Below, piece after piece: positions 39,281-48,873 of a stretch of DNA of 64,000 nt. The first letter of the stretch is position 1. Every line of letters starts with the position of its first letter. The notes beneath the pieces are model-generated. The model saw only the letters and a list, made by a program, of their open reading frames with translations, was not told the origin of the DNA and did no database searches. Source of the DNA: Saccharomycopsis phalli (taxonomy: Eukaryota > Ascomycota > Saccharomycetes > Ascoideales > Saccharomycopsidaceae); the NCBI GenBank assembly GCA_020342235.1, contig CP073218.1, forward strand, positions 310,001 to 374,000. The letters are read 5' to 3'. The position numbers and the translations under genes were made by a program.

Positions 39281-40603
39281 AATAGGTGTATGAAATTAGG
39301 CTAGCTGTTTTTAAACTCGCCAGGGATAATTCTGTCCTTTGCGCAGGACCAATATTTGCAATGTATAGGTTAATACTATTAGCGGTGTGTTGATACTATT
39401 AACGGTGTGTTAGTTTGTGAGTCTTGTCATGATGAGACATCCAACCTGTATGTCTTGTACAGATTGATCTTACGTAAAGCCTACTCTTGAATCTTCTTGG
39501 TGTGGAGTGAGTGACAGGGATGAAAAATGTATACAAAAAATTAGTGTAGCGTGATGTACATTGTTTAAGATCTGCTACCTATGAAATATTGGCCAATATA
39601 CTAGTGTATACGGCTGTACTTGAAATTTGGGCTGATTATATTTTTAGAAATGAGATTGGTAAATGAATCACAAGACGGCAGTATGCACTATGACTTCATT
39701 TTAATAATATACCAACAAGGAGAGTTCTAAAACCTTATTAGCATATATTTGTCTGACGCGAATATTTCCAATTACAACTTATGTAAGGAACACCACCAGC
39801 AAGATGCATACCAATCAGAACTGGCTGTTCAACTGTATCAGTCCGGTAGCCAAGTAGGCTAATTATGCTGGTAAATCATTGGTCAATGGAAGGTGCCTTC
39901 CTTATTAGCTCCTGGTGTGTACTATTATGGTTTTTCCGAAGGGTTGACCCTGCATCGACATATTGGGCGGCTCATAAGTGGCAGTGCAGACTTGAGATGA
40001 ATATTTTAAAATATTAACGTTTATTTTTTCTTCTCTCAATTTGTAGTTTTCTCAGACCATTGGCAATTCAAACAGCCCACAATCGTAAAACAAAGACAGT
40101 TAATTATTCTATTACTGAATACAAATTGCTTATTTTAATGATTGTCCTCTCTCGTTTAGTGGCTCCCCTTTTTATTCTTTGCGAATTTAGACACCCTGCC
40201 ACTTGACTGAATAGTTTTGGGACTTGCCACATTCATAATATCTGCACCACGCTTCTGGCCAATGTGCGTCTGTATCCTCAACGAGCAAAACGTCTTTCCA
40301 AATAACAATGCAACACGTACCAATTGCACTGTTTCTCTTTTGTGGATCCCCGCTAACTTCCTCCAAAATAATTGCCGCGATTCTCCACCAATGACTGGCC
40401 GACAACCTCCTATGCAACCAAGTGCATTCGCATGCACCACGTCCGAAATAAGATTTTCTTTTTCTCAAAGGCCAGCGTGCACGTTGTCAATGGATTTTTG
40501 TGGTTGTTTTTCCCATATAAATACCAAGGTTGCCTTTTACTCCGCTTTGATTCTTTTTTGATTCTTTTTTGATACCTTTTTTGCTCTTTACTTTTAATTC
40601 ATT
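39281..40603. promoter_or_regulatory. Long PSA1 upstream region with short repeats
   Basis: A 1.3-kb region between RAI1 and PSA1. It has two adjacent copies of a roughly 21-bp unit (GATACTATTARCGGTGTGTT) at about 39372-39413, and a pyrimidine-rich leader next to the PSA1 ATG (about 40545-40595) with the unit TTGATTCTTTTT repeated. Small antisense frames at 40156-40468 lack coding character. The size is in keeping with a strongly transcribed cell-wall precursor gene. Confidence 0.5.
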
Positions 40604-41698
40604 ATGAAAGGTTTAATTCTTGTTGGTGGTTATGGTACTCGTTTGAGACCTCTTACTTTGACTGTGCCAAAGCCTCTTGTTGAGTTTGGTAACAGACCGA
40701 TGATCCTTCACCAGATTGAAGCTTTGGCTGCTGCTGGCTGTACTGATATTGTCCTTGCGGTCAATTATCGTCCAGAAGTCATGGTCTCCACTTTGCTGAA
40801 ATACGAAAAGGAGTACGGTGTTAAAATCACTTTCTCGGTTGAGACTGAGCCGTTGGGCACTGGTGGTCCACTCAAGTTGGCCCAGGACATTTTGGCTAAG
40901 GACAAGTCGCCATTCTTTGTTCTCAACTCTGACGTCATTTGCGACTATCCATTCCAGGAATTGGCCAAGTTCCACAAGGCTCATGGTGGACAAGGTACTA
41001 TTGTTGCTACCAAGGTCGACGAGCCTTCCAAATATGGTGTCATTGTTCACGACAGAAACACTCCAAACTTGATTGACCGTTTTGTTGAGAAGCCAGTCGA
41101 GTTTGTCGGTAACAGAATTAACGCCGGTATCTACATCTTAAACCCAGAGGTCATTGACTTGATTGACTTGAAGCCAACCTCGATAGAAAAGGAAGTGTTC
41201 CCATCGTTGGTGGATAAGTCCCAGTTATATTCCTTTGACTTGGAAGGTTTCTGGATGGACGTGGGACAACCAAAGGACTTTCTCTCTGGTACCTGTCTTT
41301 ACCTTAGCTCGCTCGCCAAGAAGAAGAGCAAGTTGCTCACTTCTGCTGATGAGGAGTTTGTCCAAGGTGGCAATGTCATGATTGACCCAACTGCCAAGAT
41401 TGGAAAGGGGTGCAAGATCGGACCAAATGTTACCATTGGACCAAATGTCGTTATTGGCGACGGTGTCAGAATCCAGCGTTCTGTTATCTTGGCTAACTCG
41501 ATAGTTAAAGACCACGCTTGGGTGAAATCCACCATTGTTGGATGGAACTCTGAGGTTGGAAAGTGGGCAAGACTCGAAGGAGTTACTGTCTTGGGTGATG
41601 ATGTGAAGGTTAAGGATGAGATCTACGTCAATGGTGGTAAGGTGTTACCACACAAGACTATTTCTGCCAACGTTGAGCATGAGGCTATTATCATGTGA
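40604..41698 (+). CDS. PSA1: GDP-mannose pyrophosphorylase (mannose-1-phosphate guanylyltransferase)
   Basis: A 364-aa enzyme making GDP-mannose from mannose 1-phosphate and GTP, the donor for glycosylation, GPI anchors and cell-wall mannan; essential in yeast (also called SRB1/VIG9/MPG1). The nucleotide-binding signature [21 protein letters not shown] is at the N-terminus, with [13 protein letters not shown] (metal-binding Asp) and [18 protein letters not shown]. The C-terminal left-handed beta-helix shows hexapeptide repeats ([20 protein letters not shown]). The end [14 protein letters not shown] is typical of fungal enzymes. Codons are strongly biased, as for an abundant protein. Confidence 0.97.
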   Translation: MKGLILVGGYGTRLRPLTLTVPKPLVEFGNRPMILHQIEALAAAGCTDIVLAVNYRPEVMVSTLLKYEKEYGVKITFSVETEPLGTGGPLKLAQDILAKDKSPFFVLNSDVICDYPFQELAKFHKAHGGQGTIVATKVDEPSKYGVIVHDRNTPNLIDRFVEKPVEFVGNRINAGIYILNPEVIDLIDLKPTSIEKEVFPSLVDKSQLYSFDLEGFWMDVGQPKDFLSGTCLYLSSLAKKKSKLLTSADEEFVQGGNVMIDPTAKIGKGCKIGPNVTIGPNVVIGDGVRIQRSVILANSIVKDHAWVKSTIVGWNSEVGKWARLEGVTVLGDDVKVKDEIYVNGGKVLPHKTISANVEHEAIIM

Positions 41699-41840
41699 TT
41701 CAAAGTTCTGTATAATATGACGTAGATGCCACTTAATATATTAATCGCGTCAAAGGCGTAGTTCTCGGAAATTGTAAGGTTGTGGCATGACTATCTGGTT
41801 TTCTCACTTGTGTTTAGTGCAGGACAGGCGCAATTTGATA

Positions 41841-41846
41841 CACGTG
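41841..41846. promoter_or_regulatory. CACGTG element before the small SR-rich gene
   Basis: CACGTG lies 29 bp upstream of the ATG at 41875, in the 176-bp gap after PSA1. Confidence 0.4.
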
Positions 41847-41874
41847 CCAATTTTTCAAGTTACTTCACAAGACA

Positions 41875-42315
41875 ATGTCCTTTAATAAGCCGCAATCCAG
41901 GAATTCCAGGAAGCATTCCCCTTCAAGATCTCACTCCAGAGGCCATTCAAGAACCCACTCTCAAACTAAATCGACGGCTACTACTTCTCAACAAGAAACC
42001 AAGGCCAAGTCTAGATCGCAAACACCAACCAGAGGATGGGCAACGGCGCATAGAGGCTCATTAAATAAAAAAGCGGCGGTCAAGCAGGGGAAAGACGATG
42101 ATACAAGGGAAATAGCCACATTTAATCACCAAGAAGTAAAGGGCTATTTGGCAGAGAAGTATCAATACTACTTAAATCAGGTAGACAAGATGGGGAAGGA
42201 CGAGATTGCAATTTACAAATCTCTGGAAGGAGGATGGGGCAAGACTAGCAAAAAAGGAAAAGAAAACAATTCCACCATTGAGTTTTTAAATGAGATTGCC
42301 AGGCAGCTTGAGTAG
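41875..42315 (+). CDS. Small basic protein with SR/HS-rich N-terminus, uncharacterised
   Basis: A 146-aa protein with no family I recognise. Residues 8-50 are Arg/Ser/His-rich (RNSRKHSPSRSHSRGHSRTH), which suggests disorder and phosphorylation. The C-terminal half looks ordered: TFNHQEVKGYLAEKYQYYLNQVD, a helix-prone segment, then YKSLEGGWGKTSKKGKE and TIEFLNEIARQLE. The pattern of a disordered basic tail plus a small helical domain fits a nucleic-acid or complex-associated factor, but this is inference only. Confidence 0.65.
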   Translation: MSFNKPQSRNSRKHSPSRSHSRGHSRTHSQTKSTATTSQQETKAKSRSQTPTRGWATAHRGSLNKKAAVKQGKDDDTREIATFNHQEVKGYLAEKYQYYLNQVDKMGKDEIAIYKSLEGGWGKTSKKGKENNSTIEFLNEIARQLE

Positions 42316-42639
42316 GTACCGGAATTACAGTAGTGGTAAGGGTTGAAAAAATACAGGAAATACAGGTACACTTTAAATGTAATAATATTCAAACTTGTCT
42401 GGTCAATGTCGCCGTGGATATGTAAGATCCAAGTCTCTTGTAGGGCAACCAGTCATGTGTAATCCTTTCTAAAGAAGCGTGGTCATTTTACAAGATAAGC
42501 TAATACAAATACAGTCTCCGATTTTGTCAACTATTTTCCATACAGGCGATGCCACATCTGGCCATGATGCGTAATTACCGCGTTTGGATTATCAATAGCT
42601 TTTGCTAGGCAAATGTGAAGCATCAGTCAATTTCAAGCC
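42316..42639. other. Convergent 3' intergenic stretch, nothing recognised
   Basis: A 324-bp gap between two convergent genes, presumably holding both terminators. No open frame, RNA gene or repeat was seen. Confidence 0.5.
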
Positions 42640-43208
42640 CTACTTTCCCTCGGAAGGTTCCTTCTCTTCCAATGCTTCTGCCTCAGCTAATTTCCTAATG
42701 GCAACCTCCCTTTGTCGTTCTAAAAACTCACGTTGGGCCTTTTTGGTCAATTCTATTCGTCTCTTTTCTTCAGCCTCTTGTTCCCGTTCCAATCTCACCC
42801 TCTCCAATTCCTGTTGCTGTAAAAGCAACTCCTGCTCTTCTTCAAGCTTCTTTTTTTCATTCTCCCGTTTCTTCTGGAGCTCGGCTCTCTCTTCTTGTGA
42901 TAATTGCTCCTCAAGCAATTGCTGTTTGCGCAAATTGTTTCGTTCAAGCGCCTCGGGCTTCAACGTCAACGGCTGCGTCTCGCGGAAGGAGACCTTCAAA
43001 TATACTTTTTTAGGACTTCCATCTTCATTAAACTCAAGCGGTTTGGGCGGCAGCTTTTTAACCTATTGTTAGTGATTTCTTTTTATGGTATGGCTTCCAG
43101 AATAATACCTACAATTTGATAATCTCGCAAACACCATATTCCCGCCAGTAATCCACCTATACCTCCAATTAGCACCGCAAAAAATCTACCTCGAACCGTA
43201 GGAGCCAT
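42640..43208 (-). CDS. Small membrane-anchored coiled-coil protein (spliced), uncharacterised
   Basis: Exon 1 is 43208-43113 and exon 2 is 43062-42640, with a 50-nt intron (GTAGGT ... CACTAAC ... AATAG). The spliced protein is 172 aa. It begins MAPTVRGRFFAVLIGGIGGL, one N-terminal transmembrane helix (about residues 9-26) with a basic lead, and continues with KKLPPKPLEFNEDGSPKKVY. From about residue 75 a long, highly charged Glu/Lys/Arg coiled coil runs to the end. The layout resembles small mitochondrial inner-membrane assembly factors, but I cannot assign a family. It is divergent from UBC13 across 133 bp containing a CACGTG. Confidence 0.75.
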
Positions 43209-43237
43209 TGCTATATACTCATGTATTTATGAAATCA

Positions 43238-43243
43238 CACGTG
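43238..43243. promoter_or_regulatory. CACGTG element in divergent promoter with UBC13
   Basis: CACGTG (context ACACGTGAT) lies 29 bp upstream of the small coiled-coil gene and 98 bp upstream of the UBC13 ATG. Another CACGTG is at 43845-43850 just after the UBC13 stop. Confidence 0.45.
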
Positions 43244-43341
43244 ATCATTTGCAAGTTCTCCAAAGGTACCCGGCGGTACAACATCACATGACAGCAGGAT
43301 AAGCAGGATGCTCAAAAGCTACGCCTTTCATTTTCAAGTAC

Positions 43342-43835
43342 ATGGCCGGAATACCTAGAAGAATAATAAAGGTGTGTAACCTTTTTTTTTTAACCTAAAA
43401 TGCTAACCAAATTAGGAAACGGAACGTTTGCTCTCGGATCCTGCTCCAGGAATTCTTGCTAAACCCCATGAAAATAACCTACGATATTTTGATGTAACCA
43501 TCGATGGTCCATCGCTGTCACCATATGAGGGCGGAGTATTTAAACTTGAGTTATTCTTGCCGGAGGACTATCCTATGGTAGCGCCTAAGGTCCGATTTCT
43601 TACAAAAATTTACCACCCAAATATTGATCGTCTTGGACGTATCTGCTTAGACACATTAAAAGAGAACTGGAGTCCAGCGATTCAAATCCGAACATTGTTA
43701 CTAAGTATACAATCGCTTCTAACCTCTCCAAATCCAGATGATCCACTTGCGAATGACGTGGCTGAAGAGTGGAAGAAGAACGAGGCGAAAGCTATTGAAA
43801 CCGCAAAGCTGTGGACTAGTCAGTACGCTAAATAG
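43342..43835 (+). CDS. UBC13: Ubiquitin-conjugating enzyme Ubc13 (spliced)
   Basis: E2 that, with the Mms2 variant, builds Lys63-linked ubiquitin chains, notably on PCNA in error-free damage tolerance. Exons are 43342-43371 and 43416-43835; the 44-nt intron is GTGTGT ... GCTAACC ... TTAG. The spliced 149-aa protein starts [19 protein letters not shown]. It contains the family blocks [20 protein letters not shown] (with HPN), [14 protein letters not shown] (catalytic Cys) and [18 protein letters not shown]. Length is close to S. cerevisiae Ubc13 (153 aa). Confidence 0.96.
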
Positions 43836-44553
43836 AAATTGAGTCACGTGTATCTGATACTCTGTAGAATAGAGGTTGTCTCACAATTTCGTCACCAGGA
43901 ACAGGGTCATGCATACACCTCCAAATTCAGGTGTCGGGATGTAGACCCCCTAAAATGGCAGGGCTTGTTAACCACCAATTGAAAGTGGGTGCCGCCTGAG
44001 TTTTTTCCTCTATCAAATTTCTTTGCTACTAACCCAGTGTTTAGAATTTTGCCTACTTGTTTGAAATTCTGTGTTATTTTCATATATTACATTGATTGAA
44101 ATACATACAAATAGATAGTAAGTGTTCTTAATGAAATTAATTGTTCTATAGATTACATGGTAATCTGATAGTCAGTTTGCCTTTTTGTTTTTATTTTTTT
44201 ATTTTGAACAGGTCAGCGCTTAGCCATCATCGTGAGCATCAACATTGAGATAAACACCAACGTCAGAATTACCGGGAATCATTACAGAAATGTCATAAAG
44301 AAATGGTTAAATTAAAATTGTACCATATAATATTAAAGGCGCGTTAAATTTCGTTTATTGGCGAGACATGTTATTCCTACATTGGCGCAAATTAATATAT
44401 TGGTGATTAACCATACATGATATGACACTATAAATATCAAAGCTGTTAAGTTCGTTGGGTGCCTATGGTATGTGGTGTGTGGATGTGGCGTGCGTGAGAC
44501 GTTCAGCTTTTAAAAACAAGGAAAATACATTCAACAAGTTACTAACAGTACAG
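43836..44553. other. Upstream region of BMH1, no gene recognised
   Basis: CACGTG lies at 43845-43850. A TACTAAC followed by CAG and TTTAG at about 44030-44044 looks like an intron end, and GTAAGT occurs at 44121, but no exon pair gives a convincing protein. A 5' UTR intron of BMH1 is possible but unproven. Confidence 0.4.
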
Positions 44554-45360
44554 ATGTCGGTTTCGCGTGAAAACTCTGTTTATTTAGCTAAACTTGCTGA
44601 GCAAGCTGAGCGGTATGAAGAAATGGTTGAGAACATGAAATCCGTTGCTTCTTCTGGTCAAGAGCTTTCTGTTGAAGAGCGCAACTTGTTATCTGTTGCT
44701 TACAAGAATGTTATTGGGTCTCGTCGTGCCTCATGGAGAATTGTTTCTTCTATTGAGCAAAAAGAAGAAACCAAGGGAAATGAGGCCCAAGTTACCTTGA
44801 TCCGTAACTACAGAGGCAAAATCGAAAAGGAGTTGACTGATATTTGTGACGATATCTTAAATGTTTTGACTGAACATTTGATTCCTTCTGCTCAAACTGG
44901 GGAGTCCAAGGTATTCTACTACAAGATGAAGGGTGACTACCACCGTTACTTGGCTGAGTTTGCTATTAGTGAGAAGCGCAAGGAAGCTGCTGACTTGTCA
45001 TTGGCAGCCTACAAATCTGCTTCTGAGGTTGCAGTTACTGAATTACCACCAACTCACCCAATCAGATTGGGCTTGGCTCTTAACTTCTCTGTCTTCTACT
45101 ATGAGATTCTTAGCAGTCCTGACCGTGCATGCCATCTTGCAAAACAAGCATTTGACGATGCCATCTCTGAATTGGACACATTGTCCGAAGAATCTTACAA
45201 GGACTCTACCCTTATCATGCAATTGTTACGTGATAACTTGACCTTGTGGACTTCAGACATGTCTGAAACAGGCCAAGAAGAGAACGCAGGCGAGAAGGAA
45301 AAGCCAGCTACTGAATCAAAGGCAGTGGAAAACGAAGCAACAAAGGCTGATGAAGAGTAA
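44554..45360 (+). CDS. BMH1: 14-3-3 protein
   Basis: A 268-aa phosphoserine-binding 14-3-3 dimer that controls signalling, stress and trafficking proteins. The ATG at 44554 gives [20 protein letters not shown]; the open frame extends upstream but without conservation. Both family signatures are present, [11 protein letters not shown] and [21 protein letters not shown], and the phosphopeptide groove residues are in RRASWR and [11 protein letters not shown]. The acidic C-terminal tail (from about residue 240) is variable, as usual. Codons are strongly biased. The symbol BMH1 stands for the single fungal-type Bmh; I cannot tell whether a paralogue exists elsewhere. Confidence 0.96.
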   Translation: MSVSRENSVYLAKLAEQAERYEEMVENMKSVASSGQELSVEERNLLSVAYKNVIGSRRASWRIVSSIEQKEETKGNEAQVTLIRNYRGKIEKELTDICDDILNVLTEHLIPSAQTGESKVFYYKMKGDYHRYLAEFAISEKRKEAADLSLAAYKSASEVAVTELPPTHPIRLGLALNFSVFYYEILSSPDRACHLAKQAFDDAISELDTLSEESYKDSTLIMQLLRDNLTLWTSDMSETGQEENAGEKEKPATESKAVENEATKADEE

Positions 45361-45656
45361 ATTAATTACTGCAAGTAAATTAGTATATTTTGTTATAATT
45401 ATAGTTCATCAATACTGAATAAATTTTGTTTTTGCCTTGCTTTGGCTAAAGTATTATTCTTATTCCATATATTTGCATCGAACTAATATATCTATCGATT
45501 ATTTCAGTATTAATTGTAGTCGCACAGCTTCTCTTGACCCCATTGTATTGAACTTCTTAAGTGTATTTTGAAGCTCCGCTCAATCGGTGAATTTGCCAGC
45601 AATGCAATTCTCACCCAAGGTTGTTCATACATCAATTACATAAAAATCGTTTCACC

Positions 45657-46173
45657 ATGGATATTACTGATGAAAACAACAATTCGCTTGATTTAAGCAA
45701 TGCTTTCAAAATTGCCAACTTCGTAGTTGGACTTTTGAGTGTGAGTATTTGTTTCTAATTGCAAACGTCACTAACTTTAGATATTGTGTGGTCTATCTCA
45801 GGCGTTCACAGGAGTGTGAGTAGAAAAACGCATTTGCGAATTATCATTTTAACAATTTAGACAAGCTTTCTTCTTGGGACTCTTTGCAATAGCATCAGGA
45901 GCAGGAATTATCTTTTTGGAAATTCGTCTCCCTCAAGAGGCTTTCCACTATGCGTCATTCTTGTTCTCTTTCATTGGAAGAGGGATCTTTTACTTTTTAA
46001 TTGGTGTGATTGTAGCGCACGATCATATTTTAAGAGTATTTCCAGGGTTTTTAATCTCTTTCGTTGGTATTGGTTATATTGTGTTGCAATTTGTGCCAAA
46101 TGTATTGCCCCCTGAGAATATGAGAAGCGAATTCGCTGCCTTGAATCAGCATGATGAGGAGGATGTCATTTAA
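45657..46173 (+). CDS. TVP15: Golgi membrane protein Tvp15 (two introns)
   Basis: COPI-associated-family protein of late Golgi vesicles. Exons are 45657-45740, 45781-45815 and 45861-46173; the introns are 40 nt (GTGAGT ... CACTAACTTTAG) and 45 nt (GTGAGT ... TTAACAATTTAG). The middle exon has only 35 nt. The spliced protein is 143 aa, the same length as S. cerevisiae Tvp15, and reads FVVGLLS-ILCGLSQAFTGV-QAFFLGLF across the junctions. Four hydrophobic helices are visible, with EIRLPQEAFHYASFLFSFIG and GRGIFYFLIGVI as the family-like core. The tail is hydrophilic and acidic (NQHDEEDVI). It converges with RAD17. Confidence 0.9.
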
Positions 46174-46362
46174 GTTCTAGTGCCTAATTAGATGGGTCGT
46201 TTTTTTTTTTGGAATATACACTATGGTCAAATGATACTTAAAGTTGCTAAAAAGCTTCAATTGTTTGCTGTGGTTTACGACATCTAATAGTTTATATAGC
46301 CAAAATAATCTTCTAGTGTGTGTTGTATGCTTGTAATGAAGGTTGACAGTGACAGGTTGAAG

Positions 46363-47694
46363 CTAAAAAAACAAGCTCGTATCTTGAGATTCCCGCCTCT
46401 CAGAGCTTGACTCATTAGCTTTATTTTGTATCTTTTTATTGGCATTATTATTCTTCACTTGCCTCTCCTCACTTTCGTTCGACTCTTCTGATACCATCAC
46501 TCCTACTTCTCTTTCGTCACCTTCACCTGTTTCTTGCTCGTTTAATTCGTGCATAATAACATTTAAACTGTTCAATGGCTGGATATTGAGGATGTCCAAG
46601 ATATCTCTTCCTGTTCTAACCGGTCTTTTCCTTTCCTTTGGCTTTTTGCCTTCCTTTTCTACATTGTGTATGATTTCTATCAACTCCCGCTTATCCACCA
46701 AGGTCCCTTCTTCATCAACAATCAATTCCATAAGCAAATATTCAATAATAGTACCCGTATAACTCCCACCTTTCTTCTCAATGTTGCTCTTTGTTAGCAA
46801 GTGAATACTCATAACCCCTTTGTTATCCTTTCTCATCCGTATCTTACTGCTTAGTTTAACGCTGCGTAAAATCTTCCTCAACATCTCAAACAGATATATG
46901 CTAATCATAAAGTCATCCTTTACAGCAACATACAGACCCTCCTTCTTACTGTACTTGCGAAGTATCAACTCATCAACAGGAAAGACAAAATTGGAGTATC
47001 CAATCTCACCTTTAGAGACAAGCATCAATTTGTTCTCTTCTAGCCGCTCATTGTATAGGTTCCTCTGATTACTTGTACTATTGGACGCGTATATGTAAAC
47101 CTCTTCGCTATTAATGTCCTTCAAATGTACCAAAGCATCATAAATCACACTCGCAGATAATGTGACTTCCATGATAATGCTACTGGGGTCCAAAATAAGC
47201 CCATGGCTTTTAGTTTCGTCTGAATCCACAAATGTAGCAAACTCACATTTTTCTGTCATTAAAGAGTCCAGGAATGACACAGTGAATGGGCCACCAATAT
47301 TCTCATATGCAATATTGCACTTTGTATCACTACTATCTCCTGTTGAAATATTAAAGCATTCTACGATGGTCCCCAAGTCTACATTCACACAGACACTTCG
47401 TGTAGCAGACTTCCTTATGGTTCGCAAATGCTGGGTAATCGCGTCTTCCTCACAGTCAGTCTCGCTGGAGCTATCCTGTGACTCCTCTGAATCCTGAGCC
47501 TCAAATATATATCTTTCAAACAACTCCTTGCCAAATGTAGCTGCGATCTTCACAGATTGTGCAGCCTCTATAGTGACAATCAATCCATCAGGCCCAATGT
47601 AAATACTACCCAGTTGGTCTATATTAATAGCTCCTAGAACAGCAGTTACATGTGAAATTTCTGTGGTTGAAGCTTCGAGAAGCCTGCTTTCCAT
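46363..47694 (-). CDS. RAD17: 9-1-1 checkpoint clamp subunit Rad17 (Rad1 family)
   Basis: A 443-aa PCNA-like subunit of the Rad17-Mec3-Ddc1 clamp loaded at damaged DNA to activate the Mec1 checkpoint (S. cerevisiae name; called Rad1 in animals and fission yeast). FSTAL-type family blocks are seen in VTAVLGAINIDQLGSIYIGPDGLIVTIE and CVNVDLGTIVECFNI, and SVKLSSKIRMRKDNKGVMSI is the second half of the fold. The C-terminal about 100 residues are an acidic then Asn/Lys-rich extension not part of the clamp. A palindromic TTACCCGGGTAA lies 56 bp upstream of the ATG. Confidence 0.88.
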   Translation of the reverse strand: MESRLLEASTTEISHVTAVLGAINIDQLGSIYIGPDGLIVTIEAAQSVKIAATFGKELFERYIFEAQDSEESQDSSSETDCEEDAITQHLRTIRKSATRSVCVNVDLGTIVECFNISTGDSSDTKCNIAYENIGGPFTVSFLDSLMTEKCEFATFVDSDETKSHGLILDPSSIIMEVTLSASVIYDALVHLKDINSEEVYIYASNSTSNQRNLYNERLEENKLMLVSKGEIGYSNFVFPVDELILRKYSKKEGLYVAVKDDFMISIYLFEMLRKILRSVKLSSKIRMRKDNKGVMSIHLLTKSNIEKKGGSYTGTIIEYLLMELIVDEEGTLVDKRELIEIIHNVEKEGKKPKERKRPVRTGRDILDILNIQPLNSLNVIMHELNEQETGEGDEREVGVMVSEESNESEERQVKNNNANKKIQNKANESSSERRESQDTSLFF

Positions 47695-47749
47695 GGTCTT
47701 ATAGCATATTTTAGTTTTACTTACTTGTGCATCTCCAAAGATAAAGTGG

Positions 47750-47761
47750 TTACCCGGGTAA
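47750..47761. promoter_or_regulatory. Palindromic Reb1-like site TTACCCGGGTAA upstream of RAD17
   Basis: A perfect 12-bp palindrome containing TTACCCGG on both strands, 56 bp upstream of the RAD17 ATG. Confidence 0.6.
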
Positions 47762-48111
47762 GTCAGTAGTACAATATGTTGATGAAAGGGCCGCCTTATA
47801 ATAATAATAATAATGTTTATTTACTTCTATAGCTATACTAGGCTCCCCAGAAGGGTGAGATTGATATTTCACCGTCTAAAAAACTAAGGACGGCGCCGCT
47901 AATTTTGGAGTCGAGAGGAGCCGCCTTAGCGCAAAACGGTAAATTAGATGAAGGCTTGTCGTGCCGTTCCGTTCATGGTGGTAAATAGATGAGCGGAATA
48001 TAGTGTTCCCTATGATATTTTGTTTCACAACAAATATTATTGTAGCCCTCTTCTAGCGTAACCAAATCTATATGAAATTTATATCGAATTCGTTACATCT
48101 CGGTAATATAA

Positions 48112-48198
48112 TAACTAGGATACGACTTGTAAAATAATTTAAATATATTCACGTAACTACTCAAAGAAAATCCTGGCCATTTATACTTGAAAAAGGAG
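48112..48198 (+). repeat. Dispersed repeat copy A, possible LTR fragment
   Basis: An 87-bp segment that aligns along its length to 55984-56071, with identity estimated by eye at about 75-78% and one small gap. Both copies start TAACTA(G/A)GATACGA and end TTTATACTTGAAAAAGGAG. The flanks are not clearly alignable. Confidence 0.6.
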
Positions 48199-48873
48199 GT
48201 ATATTTTATCTATAGAATCTCATGTTCTCCAATACAGTTTTCTCACAATTTGAAATGACGTCTCACTGTAACTTTTATTCAATTTCTAGAAACTCATAAT
48301 GTCTTTCCAATGTTAATATCTTCAGCTATTCCGTTCAATGCCATGTTTACCAATTAATTTATTTTCATGATAAATGTTATCTATGATATAAATTATACAC
48401 TACATTTGCTTTGTTCTGTATTGAACTATTATCGTTGGTTAGTTAATTTCCCCCAAGAGAGCTTGTCCATGTATATAGTGATAATCAAACTCTAAAAATT
48501 TCAAACTAGATTTTGGTAGTATCCTTAGCGTACGAACCATTCACGATTGCCCTGTGAATTGTCTTGTAGACTTCACGTCAACTGCAAGATATTAACTTTG
48601 GTCCAATTTTAGACTCAACAGTGGCTGGTCTACGTATCGACCGAGCGGCATATTTCAAATGTTTCATAGAGCTATAAATAACTAATATATAAATATCGTT
48701 GATAAAATATAATAATACAGTATTATAACGGCAATAAGCTAAACAATTTATAGTGAAATACCTGGACCATCATGTTATTTATACCTATCCTACCTGCATG
48801 TTGAGAAAAACATTTCATCCCCGAGTCGATTAGAGGTTATTGTCAAAATAGATGAAAATTAGAATGTATCAGC

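Larger units (their letters stand above)
47695..48873. other. Divergent intergenic region, A+T-rich, with Reb1-like site and repeat copy
   Basis: A 1.18-kb region between RAD17 and the Hap1-type regulator. It holds the palindrome at 47750-47761 and copy A of a dispersed repeat (48112-48198). A (TAA) run lies at about 47797-47811. No open frame of note was seen. Confidence 0.55.

Noticed and set aside
40156-40561. Overlapping 90-115-codon frames upstream of PSA1
   Set aside because: Frames on both strands overlap, composition is not protein-like, and no motif or splice signal supports them.
43955-44075. Possible mini-gene ATGGCAGGG... with TACTAACCCAG acceptor
   Set aside because: Only GTGGGT is available as donor and the best joins give 18-26 residue peptides; a 5' UTR intron of BMH1 is possible but unsupported.
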